Shown: positions 63,151 through 63,701 of the stretch, in pieces
Layout of the letters: the number at the start of each line of letters is the position of its first letter
Position numbering within the stretch: the stretch's first letter is position 1
Source of the DNA: Propionimicrobium lymphophilum DSM 4903
Lineage (GTDB): Bacteria; Actinomycetota; Actinomycetes; Propionibacteriales; Propionibacteriaceae
Direction: 5' to 3'
NCBI RefSeq assembly: GCF_000423485.1
Contig: NZ_AUIB01000010.1
Span: 1 to 63,701 of the forward strand
Length of the DNA: 63,701 nucleotides
Made by a program: the position numbers and the translations under genes
The notes under the pieces: model-generated
Told to the model about the DNA's origin: nothing
Databases searched by the model: none
What the model saw: only the letters and a program-made list of their open reading frames with translations

Positions 63151-63184
63151 AGCCCGGTTCCTTATGGAACTGGGCTTTTCTTTT
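63151..63184 (+). terminator. Terminator of the S10 operon
   Basis: AGCCCGGTTCC-TTAT-GGAACTGGGCT (one G-T pair) is followed by TTTCTTTT. Confidence 0.9.
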
Positions 63185-63206
63185 GCAAATAATGTCCCCG
63201 AAATAG

Positions 63207-63336
63207 CAGCCCAAACCTGCAAAGGAAGCCAAGGCAAAAGGGTTGCCCATTATCGGTGCTGGCGGCTGCGCTATCTCTTATTGCTGAGGGTGCGGCTGCC
63301 GATGGAATCAGAGCCGCTAGGAAACGCAAGAACTAA
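63207..63336 (+). pseudogene. Decayed C-terminal sorting signal of a surface protein
   Basis: One frame reads a Pro/Lys/Ala-rich linker ending in KGLPIIGAGG, resembling the LPxTG-G sortase motif with Ile in place of Thr. After a one-base frame change the next stretch reads a hydrophobic ALSLIAEGAAADGIRAAR followed by KRKN and a stop, like the membrane anchor and basic tail of sortase substrates. There is no start or upstream body, so this is a fragment, left next to an insertion element. The evidence is pattern only. Confidence 0.35.
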
Positions 63337-63375
63337 GTAAATGAAGAGAAAAGGCCCTGCGCAGCTTTTGAAGTG

Positions 63376-63421
63376 CTCCCCGAAAGTTGGACTGGTTAAT
63401 TTGGTTCCTTCTTTCGGGGAG
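63376..63421 (+). promoter_or_regulatory. Inverted repeat that would hide the orfA ribosome site
   Basis: CTCCCCGAAAG (63376-63386) and CTTTCGGGGAG (63411-63421) are perfect complements. The right arm contains GGGGAG, the likely Shine-Dalgarno 7 nt before orfA, so RNA entering from outside the element would mask it. Confidence 0.6.
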
Positions 63422-63428
63422 TATCTTT

Positions 63429-63701
63429 ATGCGCAAGAATGCTGCTTTGTCTTATAGTCAGCGGCTTCGTTTGATTGAGTTATTTGAGGCTGGTTACGGA
63501 AGAGAGGCGGCTGCTGACCTAGCCGGGTGTAGTAGGTATGCGTCGAGAAATTTTCAGGATCGGTGGCGTATTCATGGCAGGCTAGCTGTTGTGGATAGGT
63601 CAAAGTATTCGTCATATTCCTATGAGCTGAAGGTTCAGGCTGTTAAGCGTTTCCTTGCTGGTGAAACCAAGCCTGATATAGCTAAAGACTTGGAATTATC
63701 T
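63429..63701 (+). CDS. IS3-family transposase OrfA (partial, runs off the window)
   Basis: Ninety-one codons from ATG 63429 are open to the window end. The product has two helix-turn-helix-like units: SYSQRLRLIELFEAGYGREA with AADLAGCSRYASRNF, then YSYELKVQAVKRFLAGETKP with DIAKDLELS. This double-HTH start is typical of IS150-type OrfA, which works with a frameshifted OrfAB transposase. The rest of the element is outside the window. Confidence 0.8.
   Translation, partial: MRKNAALSYSQRLRLIELFEAGYGREAAADLAGCSRYASRNFQDRWRIHGRLAVVDRSKYSSYSYELKVQAVKRFLAGETKPDIAKDLELS

Larger units (their letters stand above)
63369..63701 (+). mobile_element. Left end of an IS3-family (IS150-like) insertion sequence
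   Basis: The probable left terminus starts TGAAGTGCTCCCCGAAAGT, of the TG...CCCC-AAAGTTGGAC type seen in IS150-group elements. It encloses orfA and continues past the window. The right end and target duplication cannot be seen. Confidence 0.75.

Overview
The window is a chromosomal segment of a moderately high-GC Gram-positive actinomycete. The evidence is the actinobacterial gene order (rpmG-hadA-hadB-murB-tRNA-Trp-secE-nusG-rplKA and an S10 operon ending at rpsQ), mycothiol genes (mshA, mshB), an MptB-type mannosyltransferase, extended ribosomal-protein tails, and many promoters with a TANNNT -10 box only 6-8 nt before the start codon, as in leaderless actinobacterial mRNAs. A sortase-type C-terminal remnant and the overall style fit Actinomycetaceae-like bacteria. 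I cannot fix the genus from sequence alone.

Layout. 1-18.1 kb is a metabolic block: an aspartate/alanine-exchanger-type transporter, a nitroreductase, ilvE with a Pro/Gln-rich membrane protein, an NAD+ synthetase whose glutaminase half looks dead, mshB-mshA, a hexose-phosphate mutarotase, a divergent PRPP synthetase paralogue, an acyl-CoA ligase coupled to a flavoprotein dehydrogenase, mptB, a crotonase-family hydrolase and exonuclease III. Four convergent pairs here abut or overlap at their stop codons. 18.2-23.8 kb holds four tRNAs (Tyr, Thr, Met, Trp), rpmG-hadAB-murB and secE-nusG-rplK. 23.8-36 kb holds rplA, rplJL and rpoBC, interrupted twice: by a DUF559 nuclease-like gene lying between two copies of a ~119-bp inverted-repeat element, and by an SDR-family gene between rplL and rpoB. 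36-43.6 kb is accessory: a TetR regulator divergent from a YhgE/Pip membrane protein with two identical-arm operators, a DUF3825 gene divergent from a HAD phosphatase around a 26-bp perfect palindrome, and an L,D-transpeptidase. 43.9-50.1 kb is the str region (rpsL, rpsG, fusA, tuf), with a Gln/Gly/Tyr-rich membrane protein between fusA and tuf. 50.1-56.9 kb carries a third copy of the repeat, an ABC exporter, gltX, cycA and a FhuF-like iron reductase. 57-63.1 kb is the S10 operon behind a long structured leader. The window ends with a decayed sortase-signal fragment and the left end of an IS3-family element where the spc operon would be expected.

The genes combine translation and transcription machinery with envelope and redox functions. 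The best candidates for new biology are the repeat family with its nuclease-like passenger, the NAD+ synthetase lacking glutaminase residues, the rpsJ leader RNA, and the palindrome between the DUF3825 and HAD genes.
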